In this document: one piece after another, positions 20,039 to 30,160 of the stretch
Position numbering within the stretch: position 1 is the stretch's first letter
How the letters are laid out: every line of letters begins with the position of its first letter
From: Psychrobacter sp. APC 3426
GTDB lineage: Bacteria; Pseudomonadota; Gammaproteobacteria; Pseudomonadales; Moraxellaceae
Reading direction: 5' to 3'
Assembly: GCF_030408035.1 (NCBI RefSeq)
Contig: NZ_JASDCF010000001.1
Coordinates: 186,001-250,000, forward strand
Length of the DNA: 64,000 bases
The notes under the pieces: generated by a model
The model's input: the letters and a program-made list of their open reading frames with translations, nothing else
Database searches by the model: none
Told to the model about the DNA's origin: nothing
Made by a program: the position numbers and the translations under genes

Positions 20039-21322
20039 ATGACGACTATTTCACCGACACGTGTGTCGATGTATGATTTTTTATATCATGATACCCAGCC
20101 TATGGTATCGCTTTTAGCAGATGCCGCACAGCTCTCATTGCCGCAAGCGCGCTTAGCGATAGATGCCAGCTTACAAGCCATTGTCAGTGCGCTTCTTGCT
20201 TATCAGCAGCGCCATCAAGGGCAAACAGTCAGCAAAAAACTGTTTGGCCGCAGTGCAGTCAAAGAGCTACGCCAATATAATTCTATGAATTTTGCGACCA
20301 TTAGTGCGACGTTATATCATCGTCACGATGCAGCAGACGCGATATTCAGTGATAGCGCACGGGTAATCAAAGCCAGTGAACTCATTGCAGAAAAAATAGA
20401 CGCGACAACTCAACAGGTGCAAACTTTACTCACATCTTTATGTGTCATCGTCCTACGTGAACTGGCCATTTTGGCAGAATACAGTCAACTTGATAATGAT
20501 GAGATTAATAAGTGGTTCGCTTTGCAGCCACAGTTCTTATCATCAGCGCGTTTTACCGTCAGTGAGCCAAAAAAATCGCCAAGTGCGTTGACTGATAAAG
20601 ATGAAAAAGACCTTATCAGTACTGATACCTCCGTTGATACCGCAATCGAGAACTCAGAAACACACTCAGAAAGCCCTCAGGAACGTCGCTTATTAAGCAC
20701 TGAGCAACTCTCGAGCACCCCGCCACCTTTCGACCCTCATTGGCATGAGCTGACTGGTTTTAAACCTGAAAATCAAGAGCCGGTACAAGATATGCAACTA
20801 GCAACTGGCAACTATTTAAAAGCCATTGGTCGCTCTCCTGACAATGTACAGCAAGGTCGCCACAATGACATGTTGGTGTTCGCAGATATGTACGCCATTG
20901 CCCTGCCACATCAGCGCTGGTTATTACAGCTTGCTAAAATCTCTGACATTTATCTCAGTCGTAATCGATTACGAGTCACCTCAGAGCCTATCAATCCACC
21001 AAAACCACCACTAGTCAGCTTAGGGTTAATCGGTGCTAATAACGATAACACGCCTGCCACAACCAGTGAAAAACCGATCGAGTATGAAGCATCCACACCA
21101 CTATGGAAGAATCCCGTTATTCTTATCATTATTTTGGTCATCAGCGTACTTGGTGCATTAGCAACGCTAAAATATCAAACGAAAAGATCTGATGGTGCTA
21201 GCCTTGCCACTGAAGAGGTATTAGAAAAAGAGGCTAGCGAGGAGCATCAGCAACAAGATGTGGCCATTGTGAGGGTAGATGACGATGATTCTAGTACTGA
21301 AGCTGTAGAGGATACTAAGTAG
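20039..21322 (+). CDS. Unrecognised protein with one C-terminal membrane helix
   Basis: A 427-residue protein I do not recognise. The N-terminal 175 residues are helical and alanine/leucine-rich, loosely like DUF937-type domains, though this is uncertain. A polar region (about 176-250) follows, then a second conserved-looking patch with GRSPDNVQQGRHNDMLVFADMY-type sequence at about 260-290 and LSRNRLRVT near 310. One hydrophobic helix (about 358-380) is followed by a 47-residue acidic tail. There is no signal peptide, so the bulk is probably cytoplasmic with the tail in the periplasm, or the reverse. It stands alone and ends at a terminator shared with argG. Confidence 0.6.
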   Translation: MTTISPTRVSMYDFLYHDTQPMVSLLADAAQLSLPQARLAIDASLQAIVSALLAYQQRHQGQTVSKKLFGRSAVKELRQYNSMNFATISATLYHRHDAADAIFSDSARVIKASELIAEKIDATTQQVQTLLTSLCVIVLRELAILAEYSQLDNDEINKWFALQPQFLSSARFTVSEPKKSPSALTDKDEKDLISTDTSVDTAIENSETHSESPQERRLLSTEQLSSTPPPFDPHWHELTGFKPENQEPVQDMQLATGNYLKAIGRSPDNVQQGRHNDMLVFADMYAIALPHQRWLLQLAKISDIYLSRNRLRVTSEPINPPKPPLVSLGLIGANNDNTPATTSEKPIEYEASTPLWKNPVILIIILVISVLGALATLKYQTKRSDGASLATEEVLEKEASEEHQQQDVAIVRVDDDDSSTEAVEDTK

Positions 21323-21385
21323 AGATATCTATTTTCCACACGGCGATTGTTAATATAATACTTTTGCCAATAATGTATCCACAAT

Positions 21386-21424
21386 AAAAAACAGAGGCAC
21401 TATTCATATAGGCCTCTGTTTTTA
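21386..21424. terminator. Bidirectional terminator between the unrecognised gene and argG
   Basis: AAAAACAGAGGC and GCCTCTGTTTTT form a 12-bp stem around an 11- to 13-base loop, with A-run and T-run on the two sides. It lies between converging genes. Confidence 0.9.
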
Positions 21425-21449
21425 TTTATACGCTATTTAAATCTTTATC

Positions 21450-22688
21450 TTATTTTGATAAGTCACGACCACGGCTGGCTTCGATAGCCAAACGCAGACC
21501 ATTTAAACGGATGAAACCTTCCGCGTCTTTTTGATCATACGCGCCAGCATCATCTTCAAAAGTAGCAATTTTCTCATCAAATAATGAGTCATCTGACTTA
21601 CGACCAACAACGCTTACGCTACCCTTGTACAGCTTCACACGAACCGTGCCATTGACATATTCTTGTGATTTATCAATTAATGCCTGTAGCATCATACGCT
21701 CAGGACTGAACCAATAACCATTGTAGATAATTTTTGCATAACGTGGCATTAGCTCATCTTTTAGATGTGCCGCTTCACGATCCAGCGTTAATGATTCGAT
21801 ACCACGATGCGCTTTTAGCATAATAGTACCAGCTGGCGTCTCGTAGCAACCACGTGACTTCATACCAACGTAACGGTTTTCAACGATATCCAAACGTCCA
21901 ATACCATGCTTGCCGCCAATCTCATTAAGCTTAATCATCACCTCATAAGGCTTTAATGTTTCGCCGTCAATCGCAACGATATCACCTTTTTCATATTCTA
22001 ATTCCAGATATTGCGCCTTATCTGGCGCTTCTTCTGGGCTGACTGACCAGCGCCACATATCATCTTCTGCTTCAGCATATGGATCTTCTAAGATGCCGCC
22101 TTCATAAGAGATGTGTAATAAGTTGGCATCCATTGAGTAAGGAGATTTTTTCTTATTGCCTGCATAATCAATAGCAATGCCATGTTCTTCAGCATATTGC
22201 ATCAAGCTCTCGCGGCTAGACAAATCCCACTCACGCCAAGGGGCAATGGTCACCACATCAGGAGATAAGGCAACCGCACCAAGCTCAAAACGTACTTGGT
22301 CATTACCTTTACCTGTCGCACCATGACTAATGGCATCAGCGTTATGTTCTTTGGCAATCTCAACCAAACGTTTGGCAATTAGCGGACGCGCAATAGAAGT
22401 ACCAAGTAAGTACTCACCTTCGTAAATCGCGTTGGCACGGAACATAGGGAACACATAATCGCGAGCAAACTCTTCGCGCAAGTCTTCGATATGGATGTTC
22501 TTGATACCCATGGCTTCTGCTTTGGCACGTGCTGGCTCAACCTCTTCACCCTGACCGATGTCAGCAGTAAAGGTAATCACTTCTGCATCATAGGTTTCCT
22601 GTAGCCATTTAGCGATGATTGAGGTATCAAGACCACCTGAATATGCCAAGACGATTTTATTAATATTTTTTGGATCAAGCTGAGCCAT
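21450..22688 (-). CDS. argG: Argininosuccinate synthase
   Basis: ATP-dependent joining of citrulline and aspartate in arginine synthesis. The 412-residue length matches the shorter family type. Visible are the P-loop-like ATP motif [15 protein letters not shown] (residues 14-28), the segment [16 protein letters not shown] and [14 protein letters not shown]. The order argG then pyrC then rnt is also found in Pseudomonas, although here argG is on the opposite strand to pyrC. Regulation by ArgR is possible: see the divergent region upstream. Confidence 0.96.
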   Translation of the reverse strand: MAQLDPKNINKIVLAYSGGLDTSIIAKWLQETYDAEVITFTADIGQGEEVEPARAKAEAMGIKNIHIEDLREEFARDYVFPMFRANAIYEGEYLLGTSIARPLIAKRLVEIAKEHNADAISHGATGKGNDQVRFELGAVALSPDVVTIAPWREWDLSSRESLMQYAEEHGIAIDYAGNKKKSPYSMDANLLHISYEGGILEDPYAEAEDDMWRWSVSPEEAPDKAQYLELEYEKGDIVAIDGETLKPYEVMIKLNEIGGKHGIGRLDIVENRYVGMKSRGCYETPAGTIMLKAHRGIESLTLDREAAHLKDELMPRYAKIIYNGYWFSPERMMLQALIDKSQEYVNGTVRVKLYKGSVSVVGRKSDDSLFDEKIATFEDDAGAYDQKDAEGFIRLNGLRLAIEASRGRDLSK

Positions 22689-23045
22689 GAATAACTCCTA
22701 TTATGAGAATTGGGATTTGGTAAAAGCGCGAACATACAATCAAAAGATAATCTACTTGCTCAGTGTACATCATATTTACTATAGGCAAAAGTACAACTGC
22801 CATAAGGTGTAAGCTTTTGGCTAAAATCTCTCGTTAATTCATTTTAATCAGTCATTTTTGGATTAATGATTCATGTTCAGATTTAGCAGGATTTAAATGA
22901 ATTAACCATTACTGCATAAATACTCAATGAATTATGTACAGATACTTAGCCGCATATTTAGTCAAGTAGGCAAATCTGTTATGATAGCAGCCCAGTACCA
23001 CTCACTTTTATTCCTGTATATGACGATATAGAGCGCGATGACATT
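22689..23045. other. Divergent region argG / pyrC
   Basis: These 357 AT-rich bases contain the promoters of both genes. TGCATAAATACTCA at 22913-22926 matches 11 of 14 positions of the ArgR core TGAATAATTATTCA, but the neighbouring half (22898-22911) is poor and the spacing is not canonical. No gene is seen. Confidence 0.4.
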
Positions 23046-24116
23046 ATGACTGATTCGATTAGAGAGTTAACCATCCTTCAGCCGGACGATTGGCATATCC
23101 ACTTGCGTGACGGTGACGCTTTGAGCACGACTGTGGCGCATGCAGCTGACAGTTTTAATCGCGTCATTTGTATGCCAAACCTAGTACCACCTGTCAAAAA
23201 TATCGACGATGCACGTGCTTACCGCGAGCGCATCATGGCGCATTTACAAGCCAGTGATTTGAGTGCTGAGCGCAAGTCAGCGTTTGATCCGCGTATGACA
23301 TTATATTTGACCGACAATACTACTGTACAAGATATCGAGATGGCAGCACAGTCAGGCCTTGTACAAGCGGTCAAGCTTTACCCTGCTGGCGCAACCACCA
23401 ACTCAGCTGATGGCGTCACCGATATTAATGCCTGCGTTGATGTGTTTGAAGCGTTAGAAAAACACAACCTACCGCTGCTGTTACATGGCGAAGTAACGCA
23501 AGATCTTGTGGATATTTTTGACCGTGAAAAACGCTTTTTAGATGAAGTACTGTCACAAATTATCGTCAAATTCCCAACCTTAAAGATTGTGGTAGAGCAT
23601 ATCACTACCAGTGATGCCGCTGACTTCGTATTAGCGCAAGGCAACCAAATTGCGGCCACCATTACTCCGCAGCATTTGATGTTTAATCGCAACCACCTAT
23701 TGGTTGGGGGTATCAAACCACACTTTTATTGCTTGCCTATACTCAAGCGTGAAAGCCATCAAAAAGTACTGTTAGACGTTGCGACCAGTGGCAATCCTAA
23801 GTTTTTCCTAGGCACTGACTCAGCACCGCATGCGACTGATAAAAAAGAAGCCGCTTGTGGCTGTGCTGGCTGCTATAGTGCTGCCACCGCACTAGCATTG
23901 TATGCCACTGCCTTCGATAGTGTGGGAAAAATAGATAAGCTAGAAGGCTTCGCAAGCCGATTTGGGGCTCAGTTCTACGGACTGCCAGTAAATGACAGTA
24001 CTATTACGCTCATCAATACACCGATGCAAGTGCCGACAGAATACCCTTACTTTGATGGCAACTCACTGACTCCACTGATGGCTGGCGAAACGCTGCCGTG
24101 GTCTCTAAAAGCCTAA
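23046..24116 (+). CDS. pyrC: Dihydroorotase (type II)
   Basis: Zinc amidohydrolase that closes carbamoyl-aspartate to dihydroorotate in pyrimidine synthesis. The 356-residue length is close to E. coli PyrC (348). Metal-binding segments are visible: [11 protein letters not shown] near residue 15, [11 protein letters not shown] with the lysine to be carboxylated near residue 108, LLLHGEV, VVEHITT, and [21 protein letters not shown] near residue 259. pyrC is followed by rnt after 151 bases that contain a long inverted repeat. The ribosome site is weak. Confidence 0.96.
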   Translation: MTDSIRELTILQPDDWHIHLRDGDALSTTVAHAADSFNRVICMPNLVPPVKNIDDARAYRERIMAHLQASDLSAERKSAFDPRMTLYLTDNTTVQDIEMAAQSGLVQAVKLYPAGATTNSADGVTDINACVDVFEALEKHNLPLLLHGEVTQDLVDIFDREKRFLDEVLSQIIVKFPTLKIVVEHITTSDAADFVLAQGNQIAATITPQHLMFNRNHLLVGGIKPHFYCLPILKRESHQKVLLDVATSGNPKFFLGTDSAPHATDKKEAACGCAGCYSAATALALYATAFDSVGKIDKLEGFASRFGAQFYGLPVNDSTITLINTPMQVPTEYPYFDGNSLTPLMAGETLPWSLKA

Positions 24117-24144
24117 AGCTTGCTCATATAAAGCAACTTATTTA

Positions 24145-24200
24145 GTCCTATGATACTGATGATATACTTAAATTGAGTGTTGTCAGCAGTATCATAGGAC
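24145..24200. repeat. 14-bp perfect inverted repeat between pyrC and rnt
   Basis: GTCCTATGATACTG at 24145-24158 is exactly complementary to CAGTATCATAGGAC at 24187-24200, with a 28-base loop. No T-run follows on either strand, so it is not a standard terminator. In RNA it would be a stable stem-loop ending 67 bases before the rnt start. Confidence 0.8.
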
Positions 24201-24267
24201 GATTGCTATTACCCCAATGTTTTCATTCAATACCACTGCTCTACTGATAAAAGTGATTTAACTTGAT

Positions 24268-25032
24268 ATGACCATTCAAAACGAAGCCACCTTAACCAAC
24301 AATAACGCCATAAATGATACAGACTTAAATACTAAGCCCACCACTCATACCGAGGTGGACGAGCAAACAGCCATGTGCTTAAAAGACCGTTTTCGGAAGT
24401 TTCTGCCTGTCGTGGTCGATGTCGAAACAGCTGGTTTCAATGCGCAGACGGATGCTTTGTTAGAAATTGCCTGTATCCCAGTGCTGCTTGATGAGCAGGG
24501 TGTGTTTTACCCAGGTGAGCCCCTCAATGCCCATATAGAACCTTTTGAAGGGGCAAATCTGGAGCCAAGTGCGCTTGCCTTCACAGGTATTGACCCTAAA
24601 AACCCAATGCGTAAAGCCATTGCTGAAGATGAAAAGACTGCGCTACGTCGTATTTTTAAAGGTTTAAAAGAAGTGCGCCGTGCAGAAGACTGCCGTCAAT
24701 GCGTGTTAATCGGTCATAATGCCCATTTTGACTTAGCATTTTTGAATGCTGCGGTGTTACGTACTAATAGCAAAAACCACAATCCTTTCCATAATTTCTC
24801 AGTATTTGATACCGTGACTTTGTCTGCATTAGCCTTTGGTCAGACAGTGCTGGCACGTGCCTGCAAGGCTGCTGGTATTGATTTTGATGGTAAAGACGCC
24901 CACTCTGCACTATATGACACGCAAAAGACCGCGGAGCTGTTTTGTCATATCCTTAACAGCTACCCGATGCTAGCCAATGCTATGCATAATGAGACAAATG
25001 TAGAAGAGTCTTCTGAAGATGATAATAAATAA
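24268..25032 (+). CDS. rnt: Ribonuclease T
   Basis: A DEDD-family 3'-to-5' exonuclease that trims the 3' ends of tRNAs and other stable RNAs. The exonuclease motifs are seen: VVDVETAGFN (motif I, about residues 50-59), GHNAHFDLAFLN (motif II) and DAHSALYDTQKTAELF (motif III with the DEDDh histidine). At 254 residues it is longer than E. coli RNase T (215), because of about 35 polar N-terminal residues and a short acidic tail. The pyrC-rnt neighbourhood is shared with Pseudomonas. Confidence 0.94.
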   Translation: MTIQNEATLTNNNAINDTDLNTKPTTHTEVDEQTAMCLKDRFRKFLPVVVDVETAGFNAQTDALLEIACIPVLLDEQGVFYPGEPLNAHIEPFEGANLEPSALAFTGIDPKNPMRKAIAEDEKTALRRIFKGLKEVRRAEDCRQCVLIGHNAHFDLAFLNAAVLRTNSKNHNPFHNFSVFDTVTLSALAFGQTVLARACKAAGIDFDGKDAHSALYDTQKTAELFCHILNSYPMLANAMHNETNVEESSEDDNK

Positions 25033-25355
25033 GCCACATATCCTATGTTGCTAACTACTTGTAATAGTGCTATTTGTAATACTTGACGACTTTAACCTCT
25101 TGATTTTGCAATCAATGAGGATATGATTGATATCACTATAAAACAATAGGTAGCTTACTTATTAACGTTGATAGAGTCTTATAGACTATTTTCAAGATTA
25201 ATAGAGTATAGGACACTGGCAAAATTAATACTGAAAGAATACTGAACCTGCAATGATATCCTACAGATGGTTTAAGTCGCTCACGCTGGCTTGATAGCAA
25301 ACGTCGCTTATGTGTGGCACTGCTATCAAGGTTGCTCAATAGGAGGGATTTTATC
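25033..25355. other. Intergenic region between rnt and the small membrane protein
   Basis: These 323 AT-rich bases must carry the promoter of the small gene at 25356. Nothing else is recognisable. The 83-codon minus frame over it (25136-25387) has no family look. Confidence 0.4.
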
Positions 25356-25553
25356 ATGGATCCACAGCTCAAGTTATGGGGAACCATCCTCGGTTATATG
25401 CTGCTAGCGTTAACCATTAGCGCTTGCACCTCGTTATGGATTCGACATCACTTAAAGCGTAATGACCTGCATCCTCGCCGTGCCATTAAAAAAAGATATT
25501 TAATTTTAAAAAGAAGAAGAAAAAGGCTTGACACAAGACGCAGACGCCATTAA
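25356..25553 (+). CDS. Small basic membrane protein
   Basis: A 65-residue protein with one hydrophobic helix (about residues 7-28, including a cysteine) and a tail of very high positive charge; the last 30 residues are mostly Arg and Lys, ending RRRRH. A strong ribosome site, AGGAGGG, lies 7 bases before the ATG and decides this start over the in-frame ATG at 25314. The positive tail should stay in the cytoplasm by the positive-inside rule, where it could touch RNA or phospholipid head groups; that is inference. I do not recognise a family. tRNA-Glu follows after 52 bases. Confidence 0.65.
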   Translation: MDPQLKLWGTILGYMLLALTISACTSLWIRHHLKRNDLHPRRAIKKRYLILKRRRKRLDTRRRRH

Positions 25554-25605
25554 AATACGCACCACTTCAGCATAAATGGTGAAAGCAGCTGAAGCGTTGT
25601 TACTA

Positions 25606-25681
25606 GTCCCCATCGTCTAGAGGCCTAGGACACCGCCCTTTCACGGCGGTAACGGGGGTTCGAATCCCCCTGGGGACGCCA
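25606..25681 (+). tRNA. tRNA-Glu (anticodon TTC)
   Basis: The acceptor stem GTCCCCA/TGGGGAC is perfect, the anticodon stem CCGCC/GGCGG encloses the loop CTTTCAC with anticodon TTC at 25640-25642, and the T arm has GGTTCGAATCC. The 3' CCA is encoded. No duplicated 3' end is seen nearby, so no integrated element is indicated. Confidence 0.98.
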
Positions 25682-25744
25682 CTATTCGGCGTCACTTATT
25701 GGCACTTTTGATAAGCATTAGATAAGACTGATAAGCGTACCACT

Positions 25745-25787
25745 AAAAAGCCCCACTCATAAGATATTATGAGTGGGGCTTTTTTTA
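25745..25787 (+). terminator. Terminator after tRNA-Glu
   Basis: AAAAAGCCCCACTCATAA and TTATGAGTGGGGCTTTTT form a very long stem with seven T at the end. It lies about 65 bases after the tRNA. Confidence 0.93.
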
Positions 25788-25912
25788 TGTCTATTTTCTA
25801 CTTTTTGACCAAACGAACCTTTTTAGCCAAACTAGTCACCTCTTCTCTACTCTTTTAGCTGATAGAGTCCATTGAGCACTATCCACTTCAAATACATCTT
25901 ATATTTAGCCGC

Positions 25913-25942
25913 AAAAAAGCCAGCAATGCATGCTGGCTTTTC
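25913..25942. terminator. Terminator downstream of the BLUF gene
   Basis: AAAAAGCCAGCA-ATGCA-TGCTGGCTTTT is symmetric. On the minus strand it ends in six T and lies about 65 bases after the BLUF stop. Confidence 0.88.
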
Positions 25943-26008
25943 GAACTTTAAATTGGCTATAAGCTATTGAATATCAGTTATCAATAGTCATCTAAAAGCA
26001 CCAATCAT

Positions 26009-26632
26009 CTACCAAATTTTATCTGATAGCATTAACCACAGTAATGCTATGATAATCATCGAGCCCAATACTGTTTGAATCAAAAAGAATGCTTGATGTT
26101 GACCAACCACTTTACTCAAAGTCACTCCTAAAGTGCTGTATTTAATAGGCGGTGTGTCAATATTGCCAGTTCTTACTTGCTCTTCATAGTAGTTTTGCAA
26201 GATATCTAAGAACTTACGCCATTCGTTTTTGCCCCAATTATAAGGCTTAAATGGCATGAACTGCTTTAACTCAGGCTCTTTAGTCATCCAACGCTCAAGG
26301 GTAATTGAACGTAATGACCAACTGGCAAAACGACGTTTGGTAATTTCAGAAAAATCTAAAATCTTTAATTCTTTATGTCGATCATCTACCAACAAACGAT
26401 TTTTTAGATTGGTTAGTGCCTGCTCTGATCCCTCGACACACTGTAAAAAGTAGCCATTGCCATAGCAAAGAATACCGGTGACATTATCTATTTGATTGCG
26501 TTCAACCGCGGTCTCTGAGATATCATTAAGCGTGCTAGGACTTGAAAGACCAGTAGAGGTAATCCGGCTTATATATACAAGCTGGCAGAGATCTGTCGTT
26601 ACTGGATTTGTTGAATCGTTGATTGTTGACAA
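26009..26632 (-). CDS. BLUF-domain blue-light photoreceptor with a C-terminal membrane helix
   Basis: A 207-residue flavin-binding BLUF protein. The residues that make the photocycle are visible with the same spacing as in AppA: Tyr20 (QLVYIS), Asn46 (ERNQIDN), Gln64 (GYFLQCVEG) and Trp105 (FASWSL). Residues 1-14 are a short tail, about 15-110 the BLUF fold, and about 110-170 a helical linker. A hydrophobic helix follows (about 178-203), leaving DKIW at the end. The Acinetobacter BLUF protein BlsA lacks such a helix. Translation most likely begins at a TTG (26632), since there is no in-frame ATG until residue 115; GGGAG lies 8 bases upstream and supports this. The output partner is unknown. 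Confidence 0.9.
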   Translation of the reverse strand: MSTINDSTNPVTTDLCQLVYISRITSTGLSSPSTLNDISETAVERNQIDNVTGILCYGNGYFLQCVEGSEQALTNLKNRLLVDDRHKELKILDFSEITKRRFASWSLRSITLERWMTKEPELKQFMPFKPYNWGKNEWRKFLDILQNYYEEQVRTGNIDTPPIKYSTLGVTLSKVVGQHQAFFLIQTVLGSMIIIALLWLMLSDKIW

Positions 26633-27099
26633 TCAGCTTCTCCCTATTATCAGGTAAATGTCGCTAAAACAATCATACTAACTTCAGAAAAAATATAGAG
26701 ACAACATAACTAAGCGTAATGAATCGGTCTGATATATTATTGATTTTATAAGTGTTTATATTAATTGTATTAAGTTGGTTACATCATAGGCTAGTTTAGT
26801 CATCAAAGCAACCTATGTTTACTTTACAAGCATACTAATCAATGAAAATACATATGTTAGACTGACTTTATATTAAAATTTATGAATATATTTGAATGAT
26901 TCTCATAGAAACATTTATGACGTGAATATGCCGAAGCCTATGCAAACCAAGCGCTGCAAGAAAAGAATAATGCAAAACCACTAAAGCACTGAGGGAAATG
27001 GTTTTTGATGGTTAGAAGGGTTGTTGGTTACAAAATCAACTGACAGAAAGGAGTAGTAAGAAATGCCGCTATTTTTGACAGTGTCGTTATCACTTATAT
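26633..27099. other. Intergenic region between BLUF and ispD
   Basis: These 467 bases are very AT-rich up to about 26900. A 24-codon open stretch (26921-26992, plus) encodes EYAEAYANQ, vaguely like the end of DUF2252 proteins, with a stop immediately before it. It may be a gene remnant but is too short to call. Confidence 0.35.
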
Positions 27100-27852
27100 T
27101 TAAGATTGAATGGTCAAAATCGCTGCTAGTAATGTGGCATCATCAGGGTAAGTGAGCTTGATATTCTGCCGACTGCCAGTCACTAGACGAATCGGCAGCG
27201 CTAAGTGTTCAAAAGCGCTGGACTCATCCGTGATATCTAGCTGATTCTCGGCGACATGTGCCAATACTTTTTGCAATTCAGCTAAGCGAAAGACTTGCGG
27301 GGTTTGTGCTTGCCACGTGTTACTACGGTCGATAGTACGCTTAGTATAAGAATGCTGGTTACTTGTATCTACTTGCTTATTTTTAGGCTCAGAGTGATCG
27401 CTACATTGAACATAGGACTCTTTTAGGGTGTCAGCCACTGGTGTGGCGAGAATAGCACCATAAGGCTCTAACATCGCAGCTTCGATAACTTTATCAATAT
27501 CATGGCTTGGTACAGCAGGACGTGCAGCATCATGAATCAATACCAAATCTGAATCTTCAGCACCTTCATTATGAATGGCCTCTACCCCTGCTCGTACTGA
27601 CTGCCAACGCTCAGCGCCGCCAACCGCATAATTGATGGGGAGCGCAAAATTAAGCGTCTGGGCTGTACTGTCATCAGCGGCTACGACCAACAAGCATTTA
27701 TCTATATAACCACTACACGCAAGCCTTGCCACGCTGTGTTGTACTAACGTTTGCCCTTGTAGCTTGGTATATTGTTTAGCTACAGACGCACCAAAGCGAC
27801 TACCGCGACCAGCAGCGACGATCATGGCATGTATTTTAGGTGTGGTATTCAT
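27100..27852 (-). CDS. ispD: 2-C-methyl-D-erythritol 4-phosphate cytidylyltransferase
   Basis: Third step of the MEP pathway of isoprenoid synthesis; couples CTP with methylerythritol phosphate. Seen are the N-terminal nucleotide-binding MIVAAGRGSRFGASVAKQY, VLIHDAARPAV with the metal Asp, and the C-terminal TWQAQTPQVFRL and NIKLTYPDDATLL. At 250 residues it is longer than E. coli IspD (236), mainly through a polar insertion of about 25 residues (around 149-173) between the ATPVADTLK and TIDRSNTWQ segments. ftsB lies upstream on the same strand, the classical ftsB-ispD order. Confidence 0.95.
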   Translation of the reverse strand: MNTTPKIHAMIVAAGRGSRFGASVAKQYTKLQGQTLVQHSVARLACSGYIDKCLLVVAADDSTAQTLNFALPINYAVGGAERWQSVRAGVEAIHNEGAEDSDLVLIHDAARPAVPSHDIDKVIEAAMLEPYGAILATPVADTLKESYVQCSDHSEPKNKQVDTSNQHSYTKRTIDRSNTWQAQTPQVFRLAELQKVLAHVAENQLDITDESSAFEHLALPIRLVTGSRQNIKLTYPDDATLLAAILTIQS

Positions 27853-28016
27853 AAGGCAGTGCTCATATGATAGCGCTCATAAAGCAGTGCTCATGGTTGA
27901 GACCAATGAAGATGTTGCTAGAAGGATGAGCAATAAGAAAGGTGAAAAAGAGTCTAATAGAGTATAATGGCTCTATTATAAATAGAGGAAAATAATAACT
28001 TCAAAATCAAGCATGA

Positions 28017-28325
28017 TTAATAACGACTGTGCGTCGTCGGCGCGGTTGATACTTGTACAAATGTCTCATTAGGCTTAATCAGACCCAAATCTAAACGGGC
28101 ATGCTCTTCTACTGCTTCAAGACCAGTCTTCAGGTCATGAACATCCGTGCGTAATAAGTTATTTGCCGCTACTTGATTGTCGTTTAAGCGCTGCTGCTCT
28201 TCTATTTGAGTCATCAGTTTATTGTGCTCAACCCGACCGTTTTCACCTAGCCAATACTGATATTGCAATCCTAAAAGTACGGCAACGGCTAGAGCAAGTA
28301 GGATAAATTGGCTAAAGTATTTCAT
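28017..28325 (-). CDS. ftsB: Cell division protein FtsB
   Basis: A 102-residue bitopic protein: one membrane helix (about 5-22), then a coiled-coil stretch (about 28-75) with QQRLNDNQVAANNLLRTDVHDLKTGLEAVEEHARLDLGLIKPNETF, of which the last part (EEHARxxLGLIKxxEtF) is the FtsB signature. It joins FtsL and FtsQ in the divisome. It sits between eno and ispD, the conserved gammaproteobacterial order. Confidence 0.94.
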   Translation of the reverse strand: MKYFSQFILLALAVAVLLGLQYQYWLGENGRVEHNKLMTQIEEQQRLNDNQVAANNLLRTDVHDLKTGLEAVEEHARLDLGLIKPNETFVQVSTAPTTHSRY

Positions 28326-28374
28326 AGAGTGATCACGCCAAACGATAGAAAGATAATAAAAAATCAGCCAAACT

Positions 28375-28412
28375 TGCTAGGCGATATATAAACAGTGATA
28401 CATCGCCTAGCA
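28375..28412. repeat. 11-bp perfect inverted repeat between eno and ftsB
   Basis: TGCTAGGCGAT (28375-28385) and ATCGCCTAGCA (28402-28412) are exactly complementary around a 16-base loop. On the minus strand a T-run (28356-28361 region) follows about 12 bases after the stem. It could act as a weak terminator or attenuator between the highly expressed eno and ftsB. Confidence 0.7.
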
Positions 28413-28482
28413 TGCGCTAATAGTTCAGCTTATAAGCTTTGGCTGTTTAATATAAAATTTTCAAATTAAATAGCCAGTCAGT

Positions 28483-30160
<1,678 letters not shown>

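Noticed and set aside
25606..25790. tRNA-Glu as integration site of a mobile element
   Set aside because: No repeat of the tRNA 3' end, no integrase and no foreign-looking genes are nearby.
26921..26992. Short frame EYAEAYANQ... resembling the end of a DUF2252 protein
   Set aside because: Only 24 codons with a stop immediately before it; could be a remnant or chance.
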